From positions 1-36,133 of the IMG/VR virus record IMGVR_UViG_3300032294_001020: a stretch of DNA of 36,133 nt; one strand, written 5' to 3'. Each line of letters opens with the position of its first letter. Position 1 is the first letter of the stretch. A program made the position numbers and the translations under genes. Below the pieces are notes generated by a model. That model worked only from the letters and a program-made list of their open reading frames with translations, did no database searches and was not told where the DNA came from. The DNA comes from a virus. Below are positions 13,687 to 21,722 of this stretch, in pieces.

Positions 13687-15528
13687 TTAATTCGGACTCT
13701 TTTTACCATCTTTTGAGAACACGTCTGGTCCTGGACGATTGTTCATTAATGGGTCAATTTGAACTGAGTCTCTTTTTTCACCTGTTAGTGTTTTACCACC
13801 ATACATTACAGAACGAGCCCCAGGTTTATTATCACCATAAGATTCTTCTTCTTCTGTTTTTTTGATTTTAACACCTTTACCTATAACCTGGGTGTTTTTG
13901 TCATCTTTTTCCCAATCGTAAGTTTCTTCTTTCATATTCTTACGTTTGTAGATTGATTTAATAATACGAGCAGATTTAGACATTTCACGTTTCTTTGGTG
14001 AAACATCATCAGTATTATTTGCACCATCAAAAGGCATTAATGTTGCTGCCTGTGAATCTTGATATGCATCTTCACTGGTTGGTTTACGACCAGTTAAACG
14101 GTCTAAAGCACGGTCCCAAGAAGCAGAACGAGATTTAATTCTCTTATTGAAATCTTTTCTGTCCATGCCAGGTTTCTTGGTAGGAACAACATCTTGTTGG
14201 CCTAACCAAGATTTTACAGTAGATTTTTTGAGTTCATCAATCTGTTCAGTTTCTTCTTGTGATAATTTCTTTTGATATTTTGCCATTTGAGCATATGTGT
14301 CAGCAGTTTTTGGCATATCTTTAGATGTTTTAGAATAGTGTGTATATCTGTCTGATTTTGCAGCAGCCACTTTCTTTTTCACATCTTTCATAAATTCACC
14401 AGATTCTTCTATTTGTTCTATTTCTTCCCTAACAATTTTTTCAACACTATGTAATGTATCTTCTTTGCCATCTTTTCTTTGTAAAACATTTAAAGTTTTG
14501 GCTTTAGCTTGTGCGTGTTTATCGTTATTGGCATGAAAGTGAACAACATATGACAACTTACCATTCTCATCATGGAAAATGGCAGCATGAGTTGCAGGTG
14601 CGTGTTCTGAATTTGATGCTTCTTCTTTATTCAAAGATTTTTCTAAACGGTCGATAGCACCTTTCATATCTTCTTTACCAGAAGCATGACGTGCTTTCAT
14701 TTCTCTTTCTGCATCATCATGCTTTCTAGCTCTTTCGGCAGCAGCTTGGCGAAACTTGTCTAATGCTGTGCCTTGAATAGTTTTGGCTTCTTCTAATTCA
14801 GATTCTTCTTTGACTTTATGTTTACCTGTGGCAACATAATCATAATCAGCCATTGAAAGAGTTCCTTTATTACGAATCTCAATTAATCTTTCTGTTAAAC
14901 TATGCAAATCCATATCTGTCTTAGCATCTTCACGAGCATATTCTAACAAACGAATCATCAAAGGAATATCAACAGTAATTGTATCTGTTGCATCCACTTC
15001 TTCTGTAAATCTAGCATACTTTGTTAAGTAATTAATTGTCTTTTGTCTAGTCTTAGGATTTTCTTTTTTATAGATTCCTGTTTCTTTTTTTTCTTTTTCT
15101 TTAGACTTTATAATTTTCTTAACATCAGCTGCGGTCTTTTTTCCTGGATCCATATAATTTTCATCAATTTCAGATTCATGTAATCCATTAGTTGTAATGG
15201 CAGCAGGTTTAACCTTGTGCATATGTTTTGCTTTTTTCAAAGCGTGCTGGCGTAATTCATATGGTGAATGTTGGGTAGTCATAGTCTCATCTAGTTCGGT
15301 TTCTTCAAACTGATGGTCTTGTTTCCACTTTAAGAATGTACCAGATTTAGCGTGAGAGATTTTAGTATCTTTTGAAACAAATTTAGGATTGATACCCTTC
15401 GATAACAAGTATCTGTCTAAAAGAGATTCTGCGATATTGGCTTTAGCTGCCCATGGATCCATAGGGTCAACTATTTTACCTCTTGCAGGTTCTGGATTCA
15501 TTTTAACCAAATCTTTTAACTTTTTCAT
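13687..15528 (-). CDS. Large low-complexity charged protein, putative head/internal virion protein
   Basis: 613 residues, very rich in K, E, D, A and T, with many short acidic boxes (FEETELDE, HESEIDEN, EESELEEAK, EEIEQIEE, EETEQIDE) separating basic helices. It starts MKKLKDLVKMNPEP, with no signal or membrane segment. One segment (ATHAAIFHDENGKLSYVVHFHANNDKHAQAKA) looks like a small folded domain. The acidic boxes contain several L/I-x-E sites like those cut by T4 head protease gp21, so it may be a scaffold or internal protein that is processed; that is inference. It shares composition and strand with the next gene and ends before the late-promoter-like box. Confidence 0.65.
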   Translation of the reverse strand: MKKLKDLVKMNPEPARGKIVDPMDPWAAKANIAESLLDRYLLSKGINPKFVSKDTKISHAKSGTFLKWKQDHQFEETELDETMTTQHSPYELRQHALKKAKHMHKVKPAAITTNGLHESEIDENYMDPGKKTAADVKKIIKSKEKEKKETGIYKKENPKTRQKTINYLTKYARFTEEVDATDTITVDIPLMIRLLEYAREDAKTDMDLHSLTERLIEIRNKGTLSMADYDYVATGKHKVKEESELEEAKTIQGTALDKFRQAAAERARKHDDAEREMKARHASGKEDMKGAIDRLEKSLNKEEASNSEHAPATHAAIFHDENGKLSYVVHFHANNDKHAQAKAKTLNVLQRKDGKEDTLHSVEKIVREEIEQIEESGEFMKDVKKKVAAAKSDRYTHYSKTSKDMPKTADTYAQMAKYQKKLSQEETEQIDELKKSTVKSWLGQQDVVPTKKPGMDRKDFNKRIKSRSASWDRALDRLTGRKPTSEDAYQDSQAATLMPFDGANNTDDVSPKKREMSKSARIIKSIYKRKNMKEETYDWEKDDKNTQVIGKGVKIKKTEEEESYGDNKPGARSVMYGGKTLTGEKRDSVQIDPLMNNRPGPDVFSKDGKKSPN

Positions 15529-15529
15529 A

Positions 15530-16897
15530 TTATTTCTCTGATAAATCGTTTTTAACTTTTTTAAATGCTTGACGAGCTAAGTCACGAGCACGGCTCATTG
15601 GTGTGTGTTTTGCACCTGATTTGTCGGTAACAACATCTTTTATTTTGGTGTATGGTTTATCAAATGGAGGAAGATTATTATCTTCTTTCATTGGACCACC
15701 ACGATACTTAACTTTGGTAGATTTACCATCAGCACCAGGACCAACGTCATCACTTTGTGTAGTAGGTAAACGACCTCTTAATGTATCTTTGCTACGAACT
15801 TTTGGGTCGATTTCTTCTTGAACATTGGCAGCTGTCATGAATTTCTTACGGTCAAAACGAGGATTTTGACGATGAAAAATTTCAGCATGATGTTGTGCTA
15901 ACTCTTTACGTTTATCATGTGAATCATGAGTTTTAATTAGGTCTGCAACCATTTGAAAGTCTTTACGAGAAACTGCCTCATCCAATTCTTCTTTCATCGC
16001 TTGTTTTGTAGCAGTAGCATACATTACATCTTTTGCTTGGTCACCATAACGTGCTTTGAAACCAGCTAAACCTTTTTTCATACCTTTAACAATCTTTTCA
16101 CGCTTGGCCATTTCATCATCGGTCATCTTGCGTTCTTCCAAATCATAAATTTCCAATAAACAATCAATATCTTCATCTGACCAATCTTCTTCTTCTTTAC
16201 GCAATTTAGCTAGAATCGCACCAGCGACTTTTTCACCACGTTCTTTAGAACCATATCTTTCGCCAGCTTTAGCTGCAATCTTGGCAAACATTTTACCTGG
16301 TTTACCAATATCTTTACCGGCTGCGGCCGCTTTTGCTGAATAACCGGCTTTCTCATCTAGTTCTTCAACTTCTTCATTTCTAGCTTTGGCTAAATTTTGA
16401 GAAGCAGAGATAGAATCTTTAGATGGTGCTTTGACTTCTGCTGGAGTTAAAGGTGCATCACCTTTTTGTTTACGCAAATAAGCTGGAATATCTGAACGCT
16501 TAACACTTTCAATCAATTTATCTTTGAAAGACATTTCTTCTTTCATTTCTTTTTCTTTAGGACCTTTAATATCATCAACCGCAGATTTAGTTTGGTCTTT
16601 ACGAGCTTTCTTAGAATCTCCGTAACGATGACCATAAACTTTCATACCTGTTGGTGTAGGAACTTTTTCTGAAGTGGCTTCTTGAACGGCTTCACCGTAA
16701 GTGACAGTCTCACCTTGAATACGAACAGGATATGTTTTACCCTTAAAGGTGAACATCTTTTGGCCAGATGAATGTGCAGCATAGGCAGCTTTACGCAAAC
16801 CGGTCTCATCGAGGTCAGCCTCATCCATTTTCTTTTCACTAATGACCGAATTTACGGCCTCCAACATTGATTTTGTTACTTTACTTTTTGTGAACAT
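15530..16897 (-). CDS. Low-complexity charged protein, putative head/internal virion protein
   Basis: 455 residues from the ATG at 16897, chosen because GGAGAATAAA precedes it; a longer frame to 16924 lacks such a site. It begins MFTKSKVTKSMLEAVNSVISEK. Alternating basic and acidic blocks follow (EEVEELDEKA, LRKEEEDWSDEDID, MKEELDEAV). One region, RKDFQMVADLIKTHDSHDKRKELAQHHAEIFHRQNPRFD, appears to be a folded helical domain seen in other T4-like aquatic phages, from memory. It resembles its downstream neighbour in composition and is likely a virion or prohead component. Function unknown. Confidence 0.65.
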   Translation of the reverse strand: MFTKSKVTKSMLEAVNSVISEKKMDEADLDETGLRKAAYAAHSSGQKMFTFKGKTYPVRIQGETVTYGEAVQEATSEKVPTPTGMKVYGHRYGDSKKARKDQTKSAVDDIKGPKEKEMKEEMSFKDKLIESVKRSDIPAYLRKQKGDAPLTPAEVKAPSKDSISASQNLAKARNEEVEELDEKAGYSAKAAAAGKDIGKPGKMFAKIAAKAGERYGSKERGEKVAGAILAKLRKEEEDWSDEDIDCLLEIYDLEERKMTDDEMAKREKIVKGMKKGLAGFKARYGDQAKDVMYATATKQAMKEELDEAVSRKDFQMVADLIKTHDSHDKRKELAQHHAEIFHRQNPRFDRKKFMTAANVQEEIDPKVRSKDTLRGRLPTTQSDDVGPGADGKSTKVKYRGGPMKEDNNLPPFDKPYTKIKDVVTDKSGAKHTPMSRARDLARQAFKKVKNDLSEK

Positions 16898-16911
16898 TTT
16901 ATTCTCCGTTA

Positions 16912-17232
16912 TTAACAGTTCCACTTGCGTAATGCTTTGTTGATTCTTGAATCCGGGTCATTTGCAGTTTTAGCTGAAGTCAATCTTTTCTTCATACCAC
17001 CCATTCTGGCACAGAAAGACTTTCTACGCTTAGCTGCTTTTGAACCTGGTTTTAATTTTGATGGTTTTGTTGTTACTGCCATCGAAAGCTTTGAACCTGG
17101 ATTTTCTCTACGATAAGAAGCAATACCCTTACGGTTTAAACCACCTTCGGGGTCTTTTCCTGCTGATGTTTGCCAAGCAGGAGATTTTTCATCTAGGTAT
17201 TCTTCATTGATGAACTGCTTAAATGTTCTCAT
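16912..17232 (-). CDS. Head-associated candidate with DUF6321-like basic domain, 106 aa
   Basis: The start at 17232 gives MRTFKQFINEEYLDEK, nearly the T4 capsid targeting sequence with I8-N-E10. The body is a compact basic domain: KLSMAVTTKPSKLKPGSKAAKRRKSFCARMGGMKKRLTS, then DPDSRINKALRKWNC. From memory this is the pattern of DUF6321, function unknown. The many basic residues would suit binding packaged DNA. Its ATG lies inside the end of the upstream adenylyltransferase-kinase gene (14-base overlap), whose AAGAAGAAG codons serve as the ribosome site. A longer frame starting at 17277 is unlikely. Confidence 0.7.
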   Translation of the reverse strand: MRTFKQFINEEYLDEKSPAWQTSAGKDPEGGLNRKGIASYRRENPGSKLSMAVTTKPSKLKPGSKAAKRRKSFCARMGGMKKRLTSAKTANDPDSRINKALRKWNC

Positions 17233-18979
17233 CTTTTTTCTTCTTCTTTTTGATAGTATAATATCCTGCCGTAGCAAACTTCTGTAAAGGAGTTTCTAAA
17301 GGTTCTTTGTTTGTTGCGCCATGTTCACCACCTGAAACACCCATATCAAAGGCACCTGGGTCATCTATCGCCTCAACAAACTGTTTAAATTTCTTAAAAT
17401 CTTTTTGTTCACTATATGTGACGTTGCCAAGTCCTGACATAGGGTATACTGTTCCCTGTTGGCGTGTATCGAATTCTGGTCCAACCCCTTGAGCTCTAAT
17501 AGCTCCACTAGCTTGATTTGACCACTTCCTCTTACTATTTATTTCGTCTTTGTCTTTTTGGAAGTTTGGCTTCTTGGGCGGCGGGTAGACTTTGATTTTT
17601 GGTTCTTCGGCTTCAACGTAGGTACGGAAGATGTAACTGGAGTTTGGGGCAACGTCACCGTCTCGGACGTCATCGATTTTTCCAAGTTTTCTTTGGAATT
17701 GCATGACGGGGGAGTTGTTGTCTCGCAAGGGTTTACCGTTGGTTTTACCTTTAATATATTTACTAGAAAATCTATTAATTTTTTGAACATTTTTTTCTTC
17801 CTTAAAGTTTCTTTCTATCCAATCTTCGGATGTTTCATTTACAGTCTTAACATCTAAAAATTTCTTTGTAAATTCATATACTTCATGAATATCTTGTTCT
17901 TTAGTTTCAATATTTCCGGTATTGTCAAAAGAAACGAAACTAATAAATCCTTCATTGAAATATTTAGTATTTCTCTGAGATTTAATCCATTTATCATGAC
18001 GGATTGATTCTACCATCATTCTTGATAATAGTGAATTTCTTTCTTTACTAACTTCATCAGTTGTGCTGACGAATACCATCATTGTTTCGTAACCTAGTTC
18101 TTCAAGTTCTTCTTTGATGTAACCAATCTTTTCTCTATCGTCAGCTGGACCATTAATAATTAAAGGACCACGAGTTCTGATAGCCTCTCTGCGAAAGTCT
18201 CCTGATTTTTCTGATAATTTCTGTTTATCAGCTAAGTAATCTCTGGCTTGTATAAAGTTTAACTCTACAATCTTGCTTTCGGCAATAGCGTCACGAATTA
18301 TGATGTCTTTACCTGAACCTGGACCACCAGTAACAAAAATAGCTTTAAATTTGCCACGACTAAAATCTTCATGCAAACCCATACCTTTTCTTGTGTCGTG
18401 CATCAGTTCTTTAGCGTGTTTATCTGACACATGACTAGGAATGCCTTTTTTGAACTCATGAACATTGTTGCTCTTGGCGTGTTCTCTCATCTTAGAGGCT
18501 GACATACCTTCAGTTCCCTCTGCATCAGGGTCACGATGTCCAGCAGAATGAACGGTAATCTTTTTAAAGTTATATAATGCACCCTCATGTGTGCCGTTAT
18601 ATTTGTGTAATTTTTCTTTCATTTCTTTAACACGGTCTGAACCAACAACCATATGCAAATGTGTCACACCTTGTTTGTGTGCTTTTTCTGCATGATGTAG
18701 AAATGTAGGATGCTCTTTTGATGATGTTTCAAAATTTGTACCAGGTGAATATCTCTGTAAGTGTTTTACTTTCTGTTCACCAGATAATGGATTCTTTTTA
18801 GAATCTTGGGAATGTGAAACTACAACGGAATGTGATGCATCGTGTTTTGAAGCAACTTCTTTGACTTTATCGATAAGTTTCAAATGACCTGTCGTAGGAG
18901 GATTCATACGACCAAACGTCATAACATGGTGTTTTTCACCAGTTTGTTTTTCTTCAACTAACTGTAAAAATGATTTCAT
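17219..18979 (-). CDS. Adenylyltransferase-like / P-loop kinase-like fusion protein with capsid-targeting-like N-terminus
   Basis: 586 residues. It starts MKSFLQLVEEK, a variant capsid-targeting-like sequence. Residues 18-200 form a nucleotidylyltransferase fold: GRMNPPTTGH at 23-32 (the HxGH-type loop with T-x-GH), HMVVGSDRVKEM, and the closing MSASKMR at 159-165 that matches the ISxTxxR signature. Residues 210-385 form a P-loop NTPase with GGPGSGKD (218-225). The order adenylyltransferase then kinase recalls NadR, but the substrate is unknown. A linker and a C-terminal segment (522-586) containing FKKFKQFVEA, a second targeting-like sequence, follow. Bases 17541-17735 use C-ending codons unlike the rest. 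It overlaps the ligase-like gene by ATGA. Confidence 0.75.
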   Translation of the reverse strand: MKSFLQLVEEKQTGEKHHVMTFGRMNPPTTGHLKLIDKVKEVASKHDASHSVVVSHSQDSKKNPLSGEQKVKHLQRYSPGTNFETSSKEHPTFLHHAEKAHKQGVTHLHMVVGSDRVKEMKEKLHKYNGTHEGALYNFKKITVHSAGHRDPDAEGTEGMSASKMREHAKSNNVHEFKKGIPSHVSDKHAKELMHDTRKGMGLHEDFSRGKFKAIFVTGGPGSGKDIIIRDAIAESKIVELNFIQARDYLADKQKLSEKSGDFRREAIRTRGPLIINGPADDREKIGYIKEELEELGYETMMVFVSTTDEVSKERNSLLSRMMVESIRHDKWIKSQRNTKYFNEGFISFVSFDNTGNIETKEQDIHEVYEFTKKFLDVKTVNETSEDWIERNFKEEKNVQKINRFSSKYIKGKTNGKPLRDNNSPVMQFQRKLGKIDDVRDGDVAPNSSYIFRTYVEAEEPKIKVYPPPKKPNFQKDKDEINSKRKWSNQASGAIRAQGVGPEFDTRQQGTVYPMSGLGNVTYSEQKDFKKFKQFVEAIDDPGAFDMGVSGGEHGATNKEPLETPLQKFATAGYYTIKKKKKKDENI

Positions 18980-20151
18980 TTTCTTACTTTTAAAAGGTTT
19001 GCTTTTGCGAATTCTGTCCTATTTACCAACTTTGTTGGCTCACCTGCATGGTGAACAACGAATCCTTCAGGTTTGGACTTCTTACTATCTATATGATGTT
19101 CCAAACCGCCTTCGTGTTGATTTAAAGTATTAACTAACACATTTTTTGCTTGTTGTAAGTGGTGATGCATTTTCAACAAATTATTATAATGTTCTTGATT
19201 GTTTTCAATGTGATTAGTATGCGATTTAGCTTCAGTTTCCTTACGTGCTTGTGCAGCTGGAGTTTTTAACTTTGCAGATGCTTTCTTATACTTGTCTTGA
19301 ATATGTTTTTGTAGACCTTTTGCAGTTGGGACTTCATCAGTTCTAACTGTATGGTTAATATATGTGGACAAGTGGCCAGTTTCACCACGGTGTGGTTCTG
19401 TAGCATGATACATTTGTTTACCATGTTTATCGTGTATCTCTTGTGCAGCTGCCATATGTTTCTTAAACTGTTCTTGAGCTTTGTCAGAATAATTTACTTT
19501 ACTGGTATCATGTTCAGCTGATTTGTGCCACACATCATCGTGTTGTTTGAAGTTGTGAACATCTGGATGTGGGTCGGCTTTCATATCGGTAATATTCTTA
19601 CCGTGATATTGCGTATGCACAACAACACCAACTTTTGCCTTTTTAATTTTGTCAGCCTGTTCACCTTTGGCTGTGTATTTTATGGTATTTGGAGTAAATG
19701 AGACACCACCTTTGTGTTCATGTTTATCGTCATGACCAAACATAATGTCACCTTGATACACTCCTTTCTTAGGAGTGACCTTGGCAAGGTGTAAGGCGTC
19801 TTTTAATTTACTAACCAAACCTGGTGCGTGGCCGTGATTCTTCTCAATATCTTTTTCAGTATAGTTAATCTTTGGGTTCTTATTGAAGGCTGACTTACTT
19901 GCCACAAAAAACTTACCATTTTCTGGATGGTGACCAAAAACCACAGCTGGCGAACCATCATATTTCATGGTAAGATGTGAACTGTGGCCACCAGACTTAA
20001 TATGCTCATGAGAAGTATTTAATGCATCTCTGGCGTGTTCAAATCCTTTACCACCATGAAACAATGGCCTATCTTCAGCATGGTGAATATGCTTTAGTTT
20101 TCCATCAGCTTCTTGAGTTTCTTCTTTAAGAAACGTTAAAAACGACCTCAT
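18976..20151 (-). CDS. Ligase-like nucleotidyltransferase (KxDG) with capsid-targeting-like N-terminus; DUF6267-like
   Basis: 391 residues from the ATG at 20151, which has AAGGAAATCA before it; the frame is open to 20178 but without a ribosome site. N-terminus: MRSFLTFLKEE. The motifs of covalent nucleotidyltransferases (DNA/RNA ligases) appear in order: motif I K63-Y-D-G66 in LTMKYDGSPAVVFG, FFVASKS, motif III-like GDIMFG (134-139), a GVVVHTQYHG strand, motif IV-like EGFVV (362-366) and TKLVNR as a possible motif V. Known relatives attach AMP or GMP to lysine and seal or cap nucleic acid. The protein is unusually histidine- and lysine-rich. From memory it corresponds to DUF6267. It is the first gene after a perfect late promoter. 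Confidence 0.68.
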   Translation of the reverse strand: MRSFLTFLKEETQEADGKLKHIHHAEDRPLFHGGKGFEHARDALNTSHEHIKSGGHSSHLTMKYDGSPAVVFGHHPENGKFFVASKSAFNKNPKINYTEKDIEKNHGHAPGLVSKLKDALHLAKVTPKKGVYQGDIMFGHDDKHEHKGGVSFTPNTIKYTAKGEQADKIKKAKVGVVVHTQYHGKNITDMKADPHPDVHNFKQHDDVWHKSAEHDTSKVNYSDKAQEQFKKHMAAAQEIHDKHGKQMYHATEPHRGETGHLSTYINHTVRTDEVPTAKGLQKHIQDKYKKASAKLKTPAAQARKETEAKSHTNHIENNQEHYNNLLKMHHHLQQAKNVLVNTLNQHEGGLEHHIDSKKSKPEGFVVHHAGEPTKLVNRTEFAKANLLKVRK

Positions 20152-20196
20152 TGATTTCCTTCTTGAATTGCAACACACTTTGGTTGCCGGTTTGCT

Positions 20197-20204
20197 TATT
20201 TATA
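20197..20204 (-). promoter_or_regulatory. Late promoter, perfect T4 consensus TATAAATA
   Basis: The minus strand reads TATAAATA 46 bases before the ATG at 20151. It lies in a 123-base gap, one of the few real intergenic spaces here, between the glycan island and the head-associated block. T4 late promoters consist of just this -10 element, read by RNA polymerase with gp55 and gp33. It should drive the block from 20151 to about 11366 and perhaps the lysis genes. Confidence 0.8.
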
Positions 20205-20274
20205 CAACATTTAATTTATCTATGCCAAATTTTAAAAAAATTGGGTTAGATACATAGTGACGAAAATGTTGGAT

Positions 20275-20985
20275 TTAAAATTGAGTTCCTTCAAAATCTA
20301 ACCAATAATTGGTCATCCTACCTTTACCTTGCAATAAGTAAAATGGTAGTGTATGAACCAATCCTCGGCTGGAACCATAGTATATCAGGTCTTTAGGTCC
20401 TCTGTCAAGTGCCCATGCAAAGTGACTAGAACCAGTATCACCACCAATAAAGATTTCGGTGGTGGTAATGTGGTAATAATTCTGAACAAAGTTGGTAGAA
20501 TATCTCCATCCTTCAAATGGACAACCTTCGGTAGGTTCACCTTTTTTACAGATTATTTTCTCATAATCTCTATATTCTTCGGTACTATATTTTTCAATCA
20601 AATGTGGTAATAATTCTTTTGGCCAGTTTCTCCATTGATTATATGGTGCATCAAATAAAGGAAAAATTGTAATCTTTTTTTCCATTGGTGCATTGTTTGG
20701 TATTTTAACTAAATCACCAGATATATCACGGAAATCCCAAACATTAACTTTTCTCCAAGGTAAAGTCTCTGTGCCTTCTTCTTTTGAGAAATAGTTAGTC
20801 ATTTTCAACATTATCTCATAAAATGTTTGACAATGTGTGTCTCCACTAATATTGCCAGGTTTTAAATGAAACTGTATTGTAGGATTGTTATTGATTTTTC
20901 TTATGTGTTCTAAGACATTTGCAACAGCAATCATATCACCATTACGAACTGTACCAAAAGTACCTGGCTCAATATTAACAATCAT
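20275..20985 (-). CDS. GT9/GT-B-like glycosyltransferase family protein, 236 aa
   Basis: A soluble protein whose C-terminal part, TEIFIGGDTGSSHFAWALDRGPKDLIYYG, matches the D-x-G-x-x-H-x-A pattern by which heptosyltransferase-type (GT9) enzymes bind the nucleotide-sugar donor. The N-terminal half (MIVNIEPGTFGTVRNGDMIAVANVLEHIRK) could be a Rossmann-like acceptor domain. It is shorter than usual GT9 enzymes (about 320-350). The neighbour at 20982-21722 has a similar GT-B character and overlaps by ATGA. The donor and acceptor are unknown. Confidence 0.6.
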   Translation of the reverse strand: MIVNIEPGTFGTVRNGDMIAVANVLEHIRKINNNPTIQFHLKPGNISGDTHCQTFYEIMLKMTNYFSKEEGTETLPWRKVNVWDFRDISGDLVKIPNNAPMEKKITIFPLFDAPYNQWRNWPKELLPHLIEKYSTEEYRDYEKIICKKGEPTEGCPFEGWRYSTNFVQNYYHITTTEIFIGGDTGSSHFAWALDRGPKDLIYYGSSRGLVHTLPFYLLQGKGRMTNYWLDFEGTQF

Positions 20986-21722
20986 AGTAAACTTTCCAAT
21001 TCTTTTGCATGAACTAATTTAGATTTTCTATTCAAATAAAAATGCTTCTCGAATACCTTAGTAATATCTTTACCGTTATCCCAACTCACATTATCACCAA
21101 CCCTAAATTCTGGTTTCCAATCTTCTGCTTTCCACACACAATATAATGGAACATTACATAAGTCCGCCAACATACCAACACCAGTAAAATTAGTAATAAA
21201 TGGTTTCTTTAAATTCTTAATGATATAAGCATTTTCTAACATCGGTCTATCAAAGTCTATAAACTCACATCCTTTTAAATGTGATAAAACATGGGTTTCT
21301 CTGCGTTCATCGATATTACCAACCGCCCATCTATCACCAACATAATATGCATCTTTCACAGTAATATCATATTCCGGTGTTTTTACTGTGAAATCATCAT
21401 CAACATCGAATTTCAATCCATATCGGTCTTTCAACCAATTTTCATAACGACAAGTTTCGATTGGCCTATTTGGGTCATTTTTATCTTCTCTTGTCCAAGA
21501 ACTTAATTGAATGATGTCACCATAAAGAAAACAATCATCATCAAACTCTACTGAATTAAATAAATCTTGATACAATAAAAACTCTTTTAATCCTTTGAAT
21601 TTTTTCATATCAGATTTCATGATGAAATCATATTTGCCATACGATTTAGATACACCTGATAAAACAGGCATAGCATTTAAGAAATCACCTAGATTTGCGG
21701 TACAGTTAAGATAAATCTTCAT
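20982..21722 (-). CDS. GT9-like glycosyltransferase-related protein, 246 aa
   Basis: The start at 21722 (MKIYLNCTANLGDFLNAMPVLSGVSKSYG) has AAGGATTATA just before it; the longer frame to 21776 begins inside the upstream gene without a site. The N-terminal G-D-x5-P-x-L...YG pattern is that of the acceptor domain of heptosyltransferase-like GT-B enzymes. Near the C-terminus PFITNFTGVGMLADLCNVPLYCVW resembles the donor-binding region with the usual H lost. It overlaps the HtrL-like gene by 17 bases and its downstream neighbour by ATGA. A role in making a phage-specified glycan is inferred. Confidence 0.58.
   Translation of the reverse strand: MKIYLNCTANLGDFLNAMPVLSGVSKSYGKYDFIMKSDMKKFKGLKEFLLYQDLFNSVEFDDDCFLYGDIIQLSSWTREDKNDPNRPIETCRYENWLKDRYGLKFDVDDDFTVKTPEYDITVKDAYYVGDRWAVGNIDERRETHVLSHLKGCEFIDFDRPMLENAYIIKNLKKPFITNFTGVGMLADLCNVPLYCVWKAEDWKPEFRVGDNVSWDNGKDITKVFEKHFYLNRKSKLVHAKELESLL

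Noticed and set aside
17558-17857. Plus-strand open frame of 99 codons in the GC-richer patch
   Set aside because: It is antisense to the kinase gene whose frame is continuous through the patch; the open frame follows from the C-ending codons on the other strand.
20222-20250. Hairpin CCAAATTTT...AAATTGG as a terminator after the glycan island
   Set aside because: The stem contains a mismatch and is almost all A-T, and no T-run follows in the direction of transcription.
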